The notes: generated from the letters alone by a model not told the origin. A stretch of DNA of 64,000 nt from Anabaena azotica FACHB-119 (GCF_014697625.1 NZ_JACJSG010000046.1:1-64000), one strand, 5' to 3'. Counted from the stretch's first letter, positions 17,748 to 27,900 are shown. Numbers and translations: made by a program.

Positions 17748-17948
17748 CTACAAATACTCACCTAACCAATCAACTAGCATCCCATGTATTTAGTTGATTT
17801 GTTCATGAGTTATATCGATACTGATGTGTTAGTAAAAAATATACACTTATCTAAGTGCTGCCATATACTTAAGTAATTTCACCGGAGATAATAATTATAA
17901 ATTGAGTTAATATTAAGATATATTAAATTTTATATTAAAGTTAAAAAA

Positions 17949-18317
17949 ATGAAATATATGGAACGCTGGGAGCAATATGCTCCTGAAGCTTATAATACTA
18001 TCCGTGGTACTGCGGACGATATAGTAGCAATTGCGCGTACCACAGGTTGGGCAGAGTTTCGCATTAGACGGATAAAAGATCATATATTCTATCGCCAGCA
18101 TCAGTTGGATGATAGATTTGATTGCTTTGATCCAGATCCAGATATAGCTGATGCTTGGTTTAGGTTACAACAAGGTAATTATCTTCCTGAAGATTTGCGT
18201 TTACTGGAACATGAATACTTTGAGTCACGCTTTGAAGTGATTTTCAATACCGACTACCGGACTGCTCATAATGCAACTCTAAACTCTGGTCGTTTGTGGA
18301 GTCCACCAGAAGCATAA
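17949..18317 (+). CDS. stand-alone polymorphic-toxin C-terminal-like domain
   Basis: 122 residues, no signal peptide. The order of conserved features is IVAIARTTGWAEFRIRRIKDHIF, then AWFRLQQGNYLPEDLRLLEHEYFES with an HExxE motif, then DYRTAHNATLNSGRLW. This pattern recurs, as I recall it, at the C-termini of phage-head or polymorphic-toxin proteins and as small free-standing proteins, of unknown activity. The next gene, 74 bp downstream, has the size and position of an immunity partner. No delivery domain is attached, so it would act in the producing cell or be an orphan cassette. Toxin role is inference. Confidence 0.5.
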   Translation: MKYMERWEQYAPEAYNTIRGTADDIVAIARTTGWAEFRIRRIKDHIFYRQHQLDDRFDCFDPDPDIADAWFRLQQGNYLPEDLRLLEHEYFESRFEVIFNTDYRTAHNATLNSGRLWSPPEA

Positions 18318-18328
18318 TTAAATGTACC

Positions 18329-18358
18329 TCATTTGTACCCCATTTGGGTTACAAATGA
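18329..18358 (+). promoter_or_regulatory. hairpin between toxin-like and immunity-like genes
   Basis: TCATTTGTACCC pairs with GGGTTACAAATGA (one bulged T), loop of five. No U-run follows, so an attenuator or RNA-processing site fits better than a full terminator. Confidence 0.4.
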
Positions 18359-18391
18359 AGTATGCAAAATTTATAAACCACTTCATAGACT

Positions 18392-18631
18392 ATGGCTTTT
18401 TACGTTTTGATTTTAAAAGACCAAGAAGATGAAACTGGTGTTACTTACCTCTTCGGGCCGCACGAAGATTCTTTTGGAACGCTGTGGTTAGATAAATACA
18501 GTGGAGAAGTTAAAGAACTGAAAGAAACACCAACTCAAAACTCACAAGCATTGTTCCAAAGAGCAGCTGTAAAGGTGAGACAATACTGGAAAAAAGGCGA
18601 ATTTCCAGAGAAAACCTGTTGGGCATCTTGA
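18392..18631 (+). CDS. small immunity-like protein
   Basis: 79 residues beginning MAFYVLILKDQEDETG and ending FPEKTCWAS; alpha/beta composition, acidic in the first half. It follows the HExxE-containing protein in the same direction after 74 bp. Small acidic proteins in this position are typical immunity partners of toxin domains. I recognise no named family. The stop is 20 bp from the convergent RHH gene. Confidence 0.5.
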   Translation: MAFYVLILKDQEDETGVTYLFGPHEDSFGTLWLDKYSGEVKELKETPTQNSQALFQRAAVKVRQYWKKGEFPEKTCWAS

Positions 18632-18651
18632 GCAATTTTCTTGAAAATATA

Positions 18652-18891
18652 TTACCAATTATTACTCTCTAGAGAGAGAAATTGCATCCTTGCCAAAAAC
18701 GGGTCTAGTTCAGAAGACCCTTGAGAATAAACTTCGTTTAGCTTGTTGAGAATTTGATTACGATTGTACTTTTGCAGATAAGCTTGCAATGCCTTTGTGT
18801 ACAATTCGCTGCGTGATAAACCTAACTGTTTTGCCAGTGCTTCGGCTTTTTCAAAAACTGAGTCTGGTAGTGATATTGTTGTTTTCATCAT
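18652..18891 (-). CDS. ribbon-helix-helix (CopG/MazE-like) antitoxin, orphan
   Basis: 79 residues; N-terminal MKTTISLPDSVFEKAEALAK is a classic RHH DNA-binding strand-helix, and the tail after residue 45 would bind a toxin. Family members are usually followed by a MazF/PemK or PIN toxin gene overlapping their 3' end. Here the stop is only 20 bp from the end of a convergent gene, so no toxin is present. It could still repress its own promoter or neutralise a toxin encoded elsewhere. Confidence 0.75.
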   Translation of the reverse strand: MMKTTISLPDSVFEKAEALAKQLGLSRSELYTKALQAYLQKYNRNQILNKLNEVYSQGSSELDPFLARMQFLSLESNNW

Positions 18892-19001
18892 GCTTTGACT
18901 ACAATCGTCTAGATTTTAGGGCGTTTAAGACAAATGCAAACCTAGTAACTGCTGATAGAGAATTGACGAAAGTATCAACATTAACAGTTATAAGTTGGTA
19001 G

Positions 19002-19946
19002 CTATAACTCTCTAGGTTTCCAATTTACTAGGTTCCCTGCCTCATATCCCCATTGGTTTTCAAAAGGTTCAGCAAGATAGCTAGGTAAAGGTTTAACAGG
19101 ATTCAAATGTTTAATAAATAATCCACTTCTGGCAAAGGAATAGCTAGTTGATGAAGCATCTCCAGGTTCCTTACTCATCTCAAAGGAATCGCAAATCAGT
19201 AAGACACCACTTACATACGAATAATCTTTTCTTAGTAGATTTCGTATAATATTTACAATTTCTTTTAAGTTAGGTAAAAGCTTTCCAAAATCATTATTTG
19301 TATGTAACATTTTTTGAGAAACATCGATAGCAACAATGCCATGTATTTCTTGACATGACAAACTGGCTTTCCATCTTTTTATTTGTTTGTTTGCCTTTTC
19401 AATAACTTTTTTATATCTTGTATCGTTTGTATTGCTATCTATATGTTTGCAATCTACAGCAATAGGAACAGGATAATTATCTATATCTACCTTAAAATCA
19501 GCCAATCCTTCATCTTCTGTTGCAGTTAATTGAAAACCTTTCTTATTTAAGAACCAAGCTCCAAAAGAAAGTTCTGTCATTATACTTTGAAAACCATCTG
19601 GTTCCTTTAACTGAGATGCAATCTGCTGCCTTACTTTATCATCACCGTAGTTTGCAAAATCTCCAAGTGAGAAACTTGCAGAATTACCACCACTTACTTT
19701 TGATAGGATATAGTTATCAAGCAATATAGAAGTAAGTTCGGGAAGAATATCTTTATTTTCAGGGAATTTTATTATCCCCCCTTGAGCAATCATCTGTTCG
19801 CAAATCTTATACCTTCTTACAGCTGGATGATTTGGCTTTCTTGTGCATATTTTTAGCCAGTCGTCGTGAACGAAAAGCCCTTGAATGAGATTTTTTTGAG
19901 CAGTAAAATGTTGAACAGAGTTGGACATATCATAGAACTGATACAT
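19002..19946 (-). CDS. orphan PD-(D/E)XK nuclease-like protein
   Basis: 314 residues from ATG 19946 (the frame opens at a TTG 13 codons earlier; an ATG six codons in is also possible). The central part reads TELSFGAWFLNKKGF ... GLADFKVD ... PIAVDCKHID. This gives the restriction-endonuclease-fold pattern: a Glu in the first helix, Asp150 after the beta turn (LADF), then Asp165-x-Lys167 (VDCK). N- and C-terminal segments are not recognised. There is no methyltransferase or helicase beside it; neighbours are toxin-antitoxin remnants. Nuclease activity is inference from the motif. The sequence is AT-richer than thrS or thrB. Confidence 0.55.
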   Translation of the reverse strand: MYQFYDMSNSVQHFTAQKNLIQGLFVHDDWLKICTRKPNHPAVRRYKICEQMIAQGGIIKFPENKDILPELTSILLDNYILSKVSGGNSASFSLGDFANYGDDKVRQQIASQLKEPDGFQSIMTELSFGAWFLNKKGFQLTATEDEGLADFKVDIDNYPVPIAVDCKHIDSNTNDTRYKKVIEKANKQIKRWKASLSCQEIHGIVAIDVSQKMLHTNNDFGKLLPNLKEIVNIIRNLLRKDYSYVSGVLLICDSFEMSKEPGDASSTSYSFARSGLFIKHLNPVKPLPSYLAEPFENQWGYEAGNLVNWKPREL

Positions 19947-20133
19947 AATATAAGACCTATATAATAGAAGTAAATTGCAAAACAATTATTTTATTCAATA
20001 AATAATATAGGCTCTTTTTGTAGGTAACGGTAATCACAAATTGCCGCGACAAAGCTTTCTCGTATATAGATAAATATTTAGTATTTTCGAGTTGATATAG
20101 AAAGTTTATAGGTCTGTTTGACCTACCTGACGA

Positions 20134-20208
20134 TTATAGGTTATCAGAGTTAGCGATCGCATCTACATCTTCTAAAGCTGTGGAAGACCAAACTACTTGA
20201 TAAGCCAT
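20134..20208 (-). pseudogene. truncated ParE/RelE-type toxin, 24-codon stub
   Basis: ATG (complement of 20206-20208) overlaps the 3' end of the antitoxin gene by 16 nt, as in intact modules. The 24 residues MAYQVVWSSTALEDVDAIA-NSDNL start like a ParE/RelE toxin and then hit a TAA. The remaining ~65 codons are absent; beyond the stop the frame is not recognisable. Confidence 0.65.
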
Positions 20209-20381
20209 TTACTCAATTTCTCTTCAGCTTCCACTTGAGAAATAGTACCTGCTGTTTTAGCTATTTCTAATCCTCGCAAAACTTTATCAATTACGTATAA
20301 ATGATATTGGATATCTTCAATTGAGCAATCATCAGGTAGTTGCTGTAAAAGAGATTGGACTTTATCTTTTGTGGTACTCAT
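20193..20381 (-). CDS. small antitoxin of a ParE/RelE module
   Basis: 62 residues (MSTTKDKVQSLLQQLPDDCSIEDIQYHLY), the length and helix pattern of a common cyanobacterial antitoxin that precedes ParE/RelE toxins. The C-terminus (KLSKWLIK) overlaps the toxin start. Because the toxin is truncated the gene is probably a relic or acts on another locus's toxin. Confidence 0.65.
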   Translation of the reverse strand: MSTTKDKVQSLLQQLPDDCSIEDIQYHLYVIDKVLRGLEIAKTAGTISQVEAEEKLSKWLIK

Positions 20382-20438
20382 AGCAATATGTTTAATGAAT
20401 TGAGGTTGTCGCCTGGGTATTACCCAAGCGACTGATGA

Positions 20439-22286
20439 CTAGAAGTTCTCGTAGTTAGCGATCGCATCCTTCATCTTCTGCACGACTTCATCCACAGGTA
20501 TAGCGCCTAACTCGCCAGAAGCGCGGGTACGGATGCTTAACGTGTTGCTTTCTACTTCCTTAGCCCCTATTACCGCCATCACGGGTATTTTATCTTTCTC
20601 GGCGTTGCGGATGAGTTTACCCAAGCGATCGCCACTATTGTCAACTTCGGCGCGAATACCCAAAGCCAGCATCTTCGCAGCTACATCTTTGGTAAAGTCT
20701 ACCTGTGCTTCGCCTACAGGTAACAATCTAGCTTGCACTGGTGCTAACCATAAAGGGAAATCCCCCGCATACTCTTCAATTAAAATCCCAATCAGCCGTT
20801 CTAGAGAACCGAAAGGCGCACGGTGAATCATTACCGGACGTTTGCGGGAACCATCTTCAGCGACGTATTCCAAATCAAACCGTTCAGGTAAGTTGTAATC
20901 TACCTGTACAGTGCCTAATTGCCATTCCCTCTCCAAAGCATCTTGGAAAATAAAGTCGAGTTTCGGCCCGTAAAACGCCGCTTCCCCAATACCTTCAAAG
21001 TGGTTCATCCCCAACTTTTCCACTGCGCGGCGAATTGCACCCTCGGCTTTGTCCCACACCTCATCAGAACCGATATACTTATCACTGGCTGGGTCACGGA
21101 AACTCAGTCTTGCTTTAAAGTTCTTCAATTGTAGTTTTTGGAATACCGACAAAATCAAGTCCACTACATTGAGAAACTCATCGTCTAACTGTTCGGGAGT
21201 CACAAACAGGTGGGAATCATCCACGGTGAAACCACGCACCCTAGTTAAACCGCCTAACTCTCCTGATTGTTCGTAACGGTAAACAGTCCCAAACTCAGCC
21301 AAGCGCATTGGTAGTTCTCGGTAGGAACGTAACTCACTCTTATATATTTGGATGTGGAAGGGACAATTCATGGGTTTCATGACGAAACCTTGCTCAAGTT
21401 CTGCGGCTGCTTCATCCTCCGCCATCAGGGGAAACATATCTTCTTTGTATTTCTGCCAGTGTCCCGAAGTTTTAAATAAATCGACTCTGGCAATATGGGG
21501 AGTAACTACAGGTAAATAACCTCGCTTGAGTTGTTCCTGCTTGAGGAAGTCTTCTAAAATGCTGCGTAACAAAGTACCTTTGGGAGTCCACAAAGGTAAA
21601 CCAGGCCCTACTAGGTCAGAAAAGATAAATAAACCCAATTCTTTACCGAGTTTGCGGTGGTCGCGTCGTAATGCTTCTTCTTTACGGCGCTTGTACTCGG
21701 CTAGTTGTTCGGGAGTTTCCCAAGCAGTAGCATAAATACGTTGTAATTGGGCTTTGGTTTCATCCCCACGCCAATAAGCACCCGCCACACTTTCTAACTC
21801 TATGGCTTTCGGGTTGATATCTTTGGTGTTTTCCACATGAGGCCCGGCGCATAAATCCCACCACTCATCGCCCAAGTGGTAAATTGTGATTGGTTCTTGT
21901 TTAATATCTGCCAGGATTTCTAATTTATAAGGTTCTTTAATTTCCTGAATCCGTCTTTGTGCTTCCTCACGGCTGACCTCTTCCCGAATTACTGGCAGTT
22001 TGCGATTAATAATCTTCACCATCTCTTTTTGGATGGCTTTGAGATCCTTATCACTAAATGGCTCTGGATTGTCAAAATCGTAATAAAATCCATTCTCAAT
22101 CCAGGGGCCGATTGTAACTTGCGCCTTGGGGAACAGCTTCTGCACTGCCATTGCCATTACGTGGGAAGCGGTGTGGCGAATCTTTTTTAGGGTTTCTGAT
22201 TCGCTGGTACGCGGTAAGTAGATTTTCTGTGGTTGTTCTGGCTGATTGTTGGGGTCTTGATTAGGCGACATTGGCTGCTGAACCAT
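20439..22286 (-). CDS. thrS: threonyl-tRNA synthetase
   Basis: Class II synthetase charging tRNA-Thr. 615 residues. It lacks the N-terminal TGS domain of the E. coli enzyme; after ~30 disordered residues it begins with the editing/second domain (HTASHVMAMAVQ with HxxxH, and CAGPHV). The catalytic core follows from ~residue 240 (motif 2 around FGTVYRYEQSGELGGLTRVRGF; zinc ligands in KPMNCPFHIQIY), and the anticodon-binding domain from ~505. Heterocystous cyanobacteria can carry two ThrRS genes, one zinc-responsive; this one keeps the zinc Cys and His. No Zur box was recognised upstream. Confidence 0.95.
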   Translation of the reverse strand: MVQQPMSPNQDPNNQPEQPQKIYLPRTSESETLKKIRHTASHVMAMAVQKLFPKAQVTIGPWIENGFYYDFDNPEPFSDKDLKAIQKEMVKIINRKLPVIREEVSREEAQRRIQEIKEPYKLEILADIKQEPITIYHLGDEWWDLCAGPHVENTKDINPKAIELESVAGAYWRGDETKAQLQRIYATAWETPEQLAEYKRRKEEALRRDHRKLGKELGLFIFSDLVGPGLPLWTPKGTLLRSILEDFLKQEQLKRGYLPVVTPHIARVDLFKTSGHWQKYKEDMFPLMAEDEAAAELEQGFVMKPMNCPFHIQIYKSELRSYRELPMRLAEFGTVYRYEQSGELGGLTRVRGFTVDDSHLFVTPEQLDDEFLNVVDLILSVFQKLQLKNFKARLSFRDPASDKYIGSDEVWDKAEGAIRRAVEKLGMNHFEGIGEAAFYGPKLDFIFQDALEREWQLGTVQVDYNLPERFDLEYVAEDGSRKRPVMIHRAPFGSLERLIGILIEEYAGDFPLWLAPVQARLLPVGEAQVDFTKDVAAKMLALGIRAEVDNSGDRLGKLIRNAEKDKIPVMAVIGAKEVESNTLSIRTRASGELGAIPVDEVVQKMKDAIANYENF

Positions 22287-22777
22287 TAGCGAAGTGACTG
22301 CTAGATTAATTTATCAATTGAAGTTCTCAAAATCTACCCAAATATAACACGGGCTTATGTTCCTGCTGTGTCAGCTATCCTTGGTAATCAAGGTGCTTTT
22401 GCATAACTACTTATATATTATTGGGAATATTTTGGGATTTATCTATTGTAGTCAAACGGTTGACTAGCTTGCGATCAGTTGTCGTTATCCACCATGTACA
22501 TAAAATGTAAAGGGGAAGTGGAAGGTTTTTGCTTTTGCTGAGTTCCCATTGGGATATATGTAATAAACCACACATCAAGAAATGGATATATCTCTTTGCT
22601 CACCTCCAGTCCCTAGCCTAAGCGCCTCTATCCTCCTGTACAATCTGTACTGTGTATATTTTGTATTTATAACTACAGATGCCAATTAAATCTTCCTTAA
22701 GAAATACCTTATAGTAATGTTAAGAAAGATAAATAGAGTTAATATTAATAAAGAAATTAGAAGTTCCTCTCTCATTT
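22287..22777. other. intergenic region, nothing recognised
   Basis: 491 bp between divergent thrS and the DUF2605 gene; it should hold both promoters. No inverted repeat, RNA gene or ORF stands out. Confidence 0.5.
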
Positions 22778-23098
22778 ATGTCAGACTCGAATATATCGGG
22801 AACTGAGCTGCTGAAAACGGTACTGCAACCGTTGCTTGAAGATTTTCAGTATTGGTTTACGCGATCGCGCGACTTTCTGGAAACTGAGCGGCTCTCATTT
22901 ATGGATGAACAAGAGCAGTTAGACTTGTTGTCGCGCCTTAAGCAAGCCCAGGAAGAACTCAACACAGCAAAAATGCTGTTTACTGCGACAGAGGGGCAAG
23001 TTGGCATCGATATGGCAACGATGGCACCTTGGCACCAATTAGTAACTGAATGCTGGAATGTAGCGGCACGCTTTCGTTCGCAGCAATCTAGTCAATAG
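22778..23098 (+). CDS. DUF2605 protein
   Basis: 106 residues, cytoplasmic, mostly helical. ELLKTVLQPLLEDFQYWFTRSRDFLE and the ending MAPWHQLVTECWNVAARFR are typical of this cyanobacterial family of unknown function. It precedes a DUF2973 gene in the same direction. Confidence 0.8.
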   Translation: MSDSNISGTELLKTVLQPLLEDFQYWFTRSRDFLETERLSFMDEQEQLDLLSRLKQAQEELNTAKMLFTATEGQVGIDMATMAPWHQLVTECWNVAARFRSQQSSQ

Positions 23099-23335
23099 AT
23101 GGCAGGGTTTCACATGACTCTGGATGATGGGGTAAACTTCTTAACATTATTTTAACAAAAAAATAATGTATTATAAGATACAATTGATTATTATGATGTT
23201 GGCAAATTTCCCCATATAGCTATAGACGCACTTACAAATGTGCCAAGTATTTAGCCTCGCCATTGATAATCAACGAGTAAAACAAAACGTTTAAAGCATA
23301 AATTTCCAAAATCGCTGTTGCTGGAGGAAAATCCG

Positions 23336-23683
23336 ATGTTACACCTGCTTTATATTATGGCTTTTACAGTTCTTGCTCTCATAGCTGTAGCAAACCTAAT
23401 TCGTAATTTAATTATGTTTAGTTTTGATCGTGATGGGATGCGTTCTGGCTTAGGTGGGAATTACTCAACCAACCCGCAAAATGCCAATCAGGGAAGCTAT
23501 GGTTATCCATCAGTGAATACACAAATAACACCACACCCTGAATTATTAGATAGTACAGGTAAATTTATTAAAGAACCTCTGTTAGTAATGCGTTCAATTA
23601 ATGTTGAAGATGCACGTCAACAACTAGATGCTCTTTATGAATCTTCCCCAGGACAAAAAAGCGAAAAATCTGAAGAAGCATAG
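23336..23683 (+). CDS. DUF2973 membrane-anchored protein
   Basis: 115 residues from ATG 23336, which has a GGAGG Shine-Dalgarno at 23322-23326; the TTG at 23318 is therefore not the start. One N-terminal membrane helix (LYIMAFTVLALIAVANLI) is followed by a Gly/Asn-rich linker and the conserved HPELLDSTGKFIKEPLLVMR block of DUF2973. Function unknown. It may be coexpressed with the DUF2605 gene 237 bp upstream. Confidence 0.8.
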   Translation: MLHLLYIMAFTVLALIAVANLIRNLIMFSFDRDGMRSGLGGNYSTNPQNANQGSYGYPSVNTQITPHPELLDSTGKFIKEPLLVMRSINVEDARQQLDALYESSPGQKSEKSEEA

Positions 23684-23752
23684 GTCAAAAAACGTAGCAG
23701 CGAATTTAATATTTTTTCGATTTTTAACAAAAATTCTTGATTCAAATTATAT

Positions 23753-23787
23753 CCTGAACTAGTTTTAATAACTGTTCAGGCTTTTTT
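23753..23787 (+). terminator. rho-independent terminator of the DUF2973 gene
   Basis: Stem CCTGAAC/GTTCAGG followed by CTTTTTT. Confidence 0.8.
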
Positions 23788-23919
23788 ATCAGACATTGTT
23801 GAGTATCAACCCTTTTACCGAAAGGCTGAGAAATTTCATGTTTTCATTTCTGATGTCGCATTCTTTTTTCAAATTGGTATGACCTTTCACTTACAGCAGT
23901 TTCGCTATTCGTGAAATAC

Positions 23920-23949
23920 TGTAGAGACGTTATATGTAACGTCTCTACA
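23920..23949. repeat. dispersed palindrome TGTAGAGACGTTA/TAACGTCTCTACA
   Basis: 13-bp perfect arms with a 4-nt loop; the same family as the palindrome at 40301-40330. Confidence 0.8.
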
Positions 23950-23988
23950 TGGTTTTGGGTTTGACACTTGTACCTCATTTACCCAAAC

Positions 23989-24110
23989 AGGACTTACGCA
24001 AGTGTCACAATTGGTGGTTGGTGCGTGACGCTACAAGTCTCATGACTACGTTCAAATATTATCGCTCCTCACACACCCTACAGAAAAAATATGCCAGTTG
24101 CGTAAGTCCT
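23989..24110. mobile_element. 122-bp miniature element with AGGACTTACGCA ends
   Basis: AGGACTTACGCA at 23989-24000 and TGCGTAAGTCCT at 24099-24110 are exact inverted repeats; the pairing continues imperfectly inward (AGTGTCA with ATGCCA). Same end family as 13701-14121. A solo end follows at 24137 and its sequence runs into a hairpin CACCAAG/CTTGGTG (24147-24174) downstream of the DUF928 gene. These repeats, with the palindrome and terminator, account for 23684-24186. Confidence 0.75.
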
Positions 24111-24186
24111 ACCAAAATATGCTGTATGTAGAAAACAGGACTTACGCACCAAGGTTATCTGTTAAGACTTGGTGTAGGGATGTATG

Positions 24187-24954
24187 TTATTGCTTTTGGA
24201 TCTTCAGTTCATAAACAGGAGAGTTAGCAAATTCCTTCAGCTGAAAAAGTGATAGTAAATTATTCCATTCCTGCTGATTAGCTGTGCGGTTTTGAGCAAG
24301 TTTGCTAACAGTGTCGTACCAAATATTATTTTCTGCATAAGGGATGTACTGCTGTTGATTTGCTGTTTGCTTAATTTTTTGTACTAATTCAGCACTCGCT
24401 GCTACTCTTTCAATCCAACCATTGACACTAATATTTGTGTTCTGTCCCTGATCATTGACGCAAGTAATTTTGAAGTACCATTGATATCTTTTGCCAATTG
24501 ATAATGGTTTTTCGGTAGAGGGAATACTAATGCTGGCGATGCCTTTTTTTTCTGGTAAAGAGAGCTGCAAAGGCTTTGACAAAACAGACCTTTTGTTTTC
24601 ATCTAATAATCTAAATGTGGCTGGAGGTGACTCGGAAGTGCCACCGAAGGGTAAATAAAACCAGAACTGGGGATAATCTTGAGTAGTCGAGCCACCATCG
24701 TTATTGGGAACTAAGGCCATGAGGTTGTTGTCCTCGATTTGAGAACATTGCGATCGCGTCGCTCCTGCTCGTGAACGTCCAGAAGCATTTCCCTCTGGTC
24801 TGGAAGTATTAAACATTCGGCCAATACGCTCAACAATACTCTGTGCTTGGGCTTTGTGAACAAAAATAGGCGACACAAAATTCACACAAACAGCACTTGT
24901 CAAAGAGCAGATGAAAACAGTTGATCGGCGAATGGATAAACGGGAACGGATCAT
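24187..24954 (-). CDS. DUF928 secreted protein
   Basis: 255 residues with a Sec signal peptide (hydrophobic core to about residue 32, cleavage near AQAQS). The mature part contains the DUF928 features LMALVPNNDGG, YPQFWFYLPF and GKRYQWYFKITC, which suggest a beta-sandwich. Function unknown. DUF928 genes commonly travel with CHAT, CHASE2 and haemagglutinin genes in cyanobacteria, as here. It is the last gene of the minus-strand cluster, 31 bp after the TIR-CHASE2 gene. Confidence 0.85.
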   Translation of the reverse strand: MIRSRLSIRRSTVFICSLTSAVCVNFVSPIFVHKAQAQSIVERIGRMFNTSRPEGNASGRSRAGATRSQCSQIEDNNLMALVPNNDGGSTTQDYPQFWFYLPFGGTSESPPATFRLLDENKRSVLSKPLQLSLPEKKGIASISIPSTEKPLSIGKRYQWYFKITCVNDQGQNTNISVNGWIERVAASAELVQKIKQTANQQQYIPYAENNIWYDTVSKLAQNRTANQQEWNNLLSLFQLKEFANSPVYELKIQKQ

Positions 24955-24985
24955 TTTGTCATTACCTCTTTGGTGATATGTTGAT

Positions 24986-27900
24986 TTAATTTTTACGGAG
25001 CTTATCAGTTAAGTATATTACTGTTCCTCCAGTAACTAATAATGCCAAAACTGGCGGAATAAAAGGTATCCAACCACTTTGGCTGACCAGAATTACAGAA
25101 CATATAATGTATAAAGTTCCAGTAGAACCTACTACAGCTATACCGATATGAAGATTGCGGTTAAATCGCCAACAGACAAGACCACCCACCAAAGCCCAGC
25201 CAAACATCCAGATTGTTTCATAACCAAGAGGCCACCACCAGATGAGCGAACGATTATCTAAGGTCGCACTCAATATCTGGCTGATCATTTGCCCATGTAA
25301 AGTCACTCCAGCAACGTCACCATAGGGTGTACTCCAGTAATCAGCTTGTCTGCTTTGCTTATCAGTAAAGCCAATCAGTACAATCCGATTTTTAATTTTT
25401 TCCGCAGCAACTTGATTGTCCAAAACCTCCAAAATATTGACTCTAGGCGCGAAATCATTGAGGTGGCCTTTAAAGGTACGATATTTGAGCATTGTTTGAT
25501 AGCCTTCAAACTGATTATCCATGTCTTGATAGCCACCTCCCAATCCCAGTAGTCGGGGAATCACAGTTTTACCAAACTGCATAGGCTGGTCATATCGTTT
25601 GGTTTGGGGATTGAGAGGAGAGGTGAAAGACTGACCTTTAGCTTCTAGGTAGCGACGAGCAATTACTAGACTGAAAGCTTCCCTTGTCTGACAATATTTC
25701 TCGTCTGGCTTTTGCATTAAATATTGTCGGCGCACATAACGACCACCTTTAGCATCATCATCAACCAAGTCAGCAAAGCCAACTTGCTCTAGGGGGACTT
25801 CTGGCGCTGGTTTAAAGCCAATAATTTTTTCACCCCGGCTATTATCAGTGTTTTTACAGACCGAAATAAAGTTTTTCGTTTGCTGCAAACGTTGTCTTAG
25901 GCTATCCTCAGCCGGAAAATCACGGATAAAATCCAACCCAATCATACTAGGTTGATGCTGGGAAAGATTTTTGAGTAAATCGTCTAGAGCAGCATCAGAA
26001 ATAGAACCTCTACCACCCGGATATCTCCCACTTTGATTCAAACTTTCCAAACTTTGGGGGTCAACATCGACCATTAAAAATCGTTCGTCCTTTGGTTCAT
26101 CAGGACGTAAGGATATCATCTGGTCATAAGCTGCTAGTTCTAAAGTCTGGGTGAGTCCGAAAAACCTAGCAATAAAAGTTAGCATTGACACAGCCAAACT
26201 AGTCAACAGCACAGTGCGGAGCTTGATTTTACGATAGGGGAGAGCGCGACTGGCTGCAAGATATTCTAGTTGGAGATTGGTGGGGGCTGGTTGTTTGTCA
26301 ACAGACTGCTTCAACCATTCCTCAGAGGCGATTAAATCTTTACCCCGTACCAAAAAACTATCGTCACGTTTAGCATCTTCCCATTCTTTGGCTTTGAGTA
26401 AAAGCCGAGTGTGCGATCGCACATAATCTGGATCTGCATCTAATGTTCTGGTTAATTCCCCAAATTTTGTCAAAAAGTCTGCACCATGCTGACAAAAATC
26501 AATCCACTGCACCTTAGCCAATTCTGGCAAAAGTTCTCCAGTATTAATTGTCCGATATAAAACCGTGACAATCCTTTTATGCAATGAGTTTGCATACTCT
26601 ACCTGAGCCTTGCATTGGTCTGAATTGATCGAGTCTGGCGAAATAATAAATAAGAAGTTGTTGGCGCTTTCTATCCCTTTATAAATTTCTTGCTCAAACT
26701 CACTACCAGAGGCTATACTTTCCTGGTCAAACCAAGTAGTTTTGTTTTGAATTTGTAAGGTATCGTTGAGCTTGCGGGCAAAATCAGAATCAGCGCGAGA
26801 GTAGGAAACAAATACATCTAGTGCTACTAGAGGTGGTTGATTGAGGCTTTCGCTGATGAAATCTACTTGTAAAGGTATGGGTGGATGTTGGGTTTTTTGT
26901 TGAGCTATTTTTAACCAAGCTTCCGCCTCTCGAAGATTATAACCCCGCAACAGAATACTAGAATTGCGTTTTTGTCTTTCCCACTTCAGAGCTTTGACTA
27001 ATAAGATTTTATGCTGTTCGTAGTAAGCTGCATCTTGAGTCAGTATATTAATTAGTTGATCAGTATCGGCAGACTCTTTTCCCTCCTCTTCTTGGTCTGT
27101 AAAGTCGATGAACTGCAAGGTACGTAGTTCTACAGGAATCTGCTCTATGTCTACTTGTTCAATTAATAAAGGAATGATCCGTTTTTTCAGAGAGAAAGCA
27201 TGAGACAGTTCCATTTGACAATATTCTGATTGTAAAGAGGCTGGTGACATCAGAAACACCAAATTGTCTGCTTCCTCAATACCTCGGTAAATTGACTCGA
27301 CAAAATCCGCGCCAGTCTGAATATCTGTTTTGTTTGTCCAAACCGTGAAGCTTTTTCGCATTAATATTTTGGCAATTTTTGCCATAAATGCTCTCTCTTT
27401 TTCTGAGTAAGAGAGAAACACCTGAGTCATCAGGTTATTAGCATTTTTTGTACTTTGACAGATAAAAGCGCAATGTAAATCTGTTGGTTCACATGGTGGT
27501 TGCTCATCTTTAAAGCGAAATTTTAACCAGTTTTCCGCCTGTACCCGCTCGTCACCAATTAATAGGTATTGTGAGTGTTGTTGCTGTCGTTCCCACTCCA
27601 AGGCTTTGGCTAAAAAGTAGGTGTGTTGATACACATAATCTTGATGGCGGGAAAATAGCTCTAGCAGTCCCGCAAAGGATTTTTCAAAGTCATCTATACC
27701 TTCACGGAAGTATACCCAGTTAATTTTACCAATTGCTGGGTGCATATTAGGAAAACTAGAATGTAATCCCTTGGTTTTATATTGTTCCCACTCACTAGCA
27801 TCTCTTCCAGGGTTGCGTTCTTGCCAAGTTTCCTGGGTAATTTGCTCTACGTGTAGCAAGGGAATAATACGTTTTTTACGACGCAGTGCTAACTCTATTT

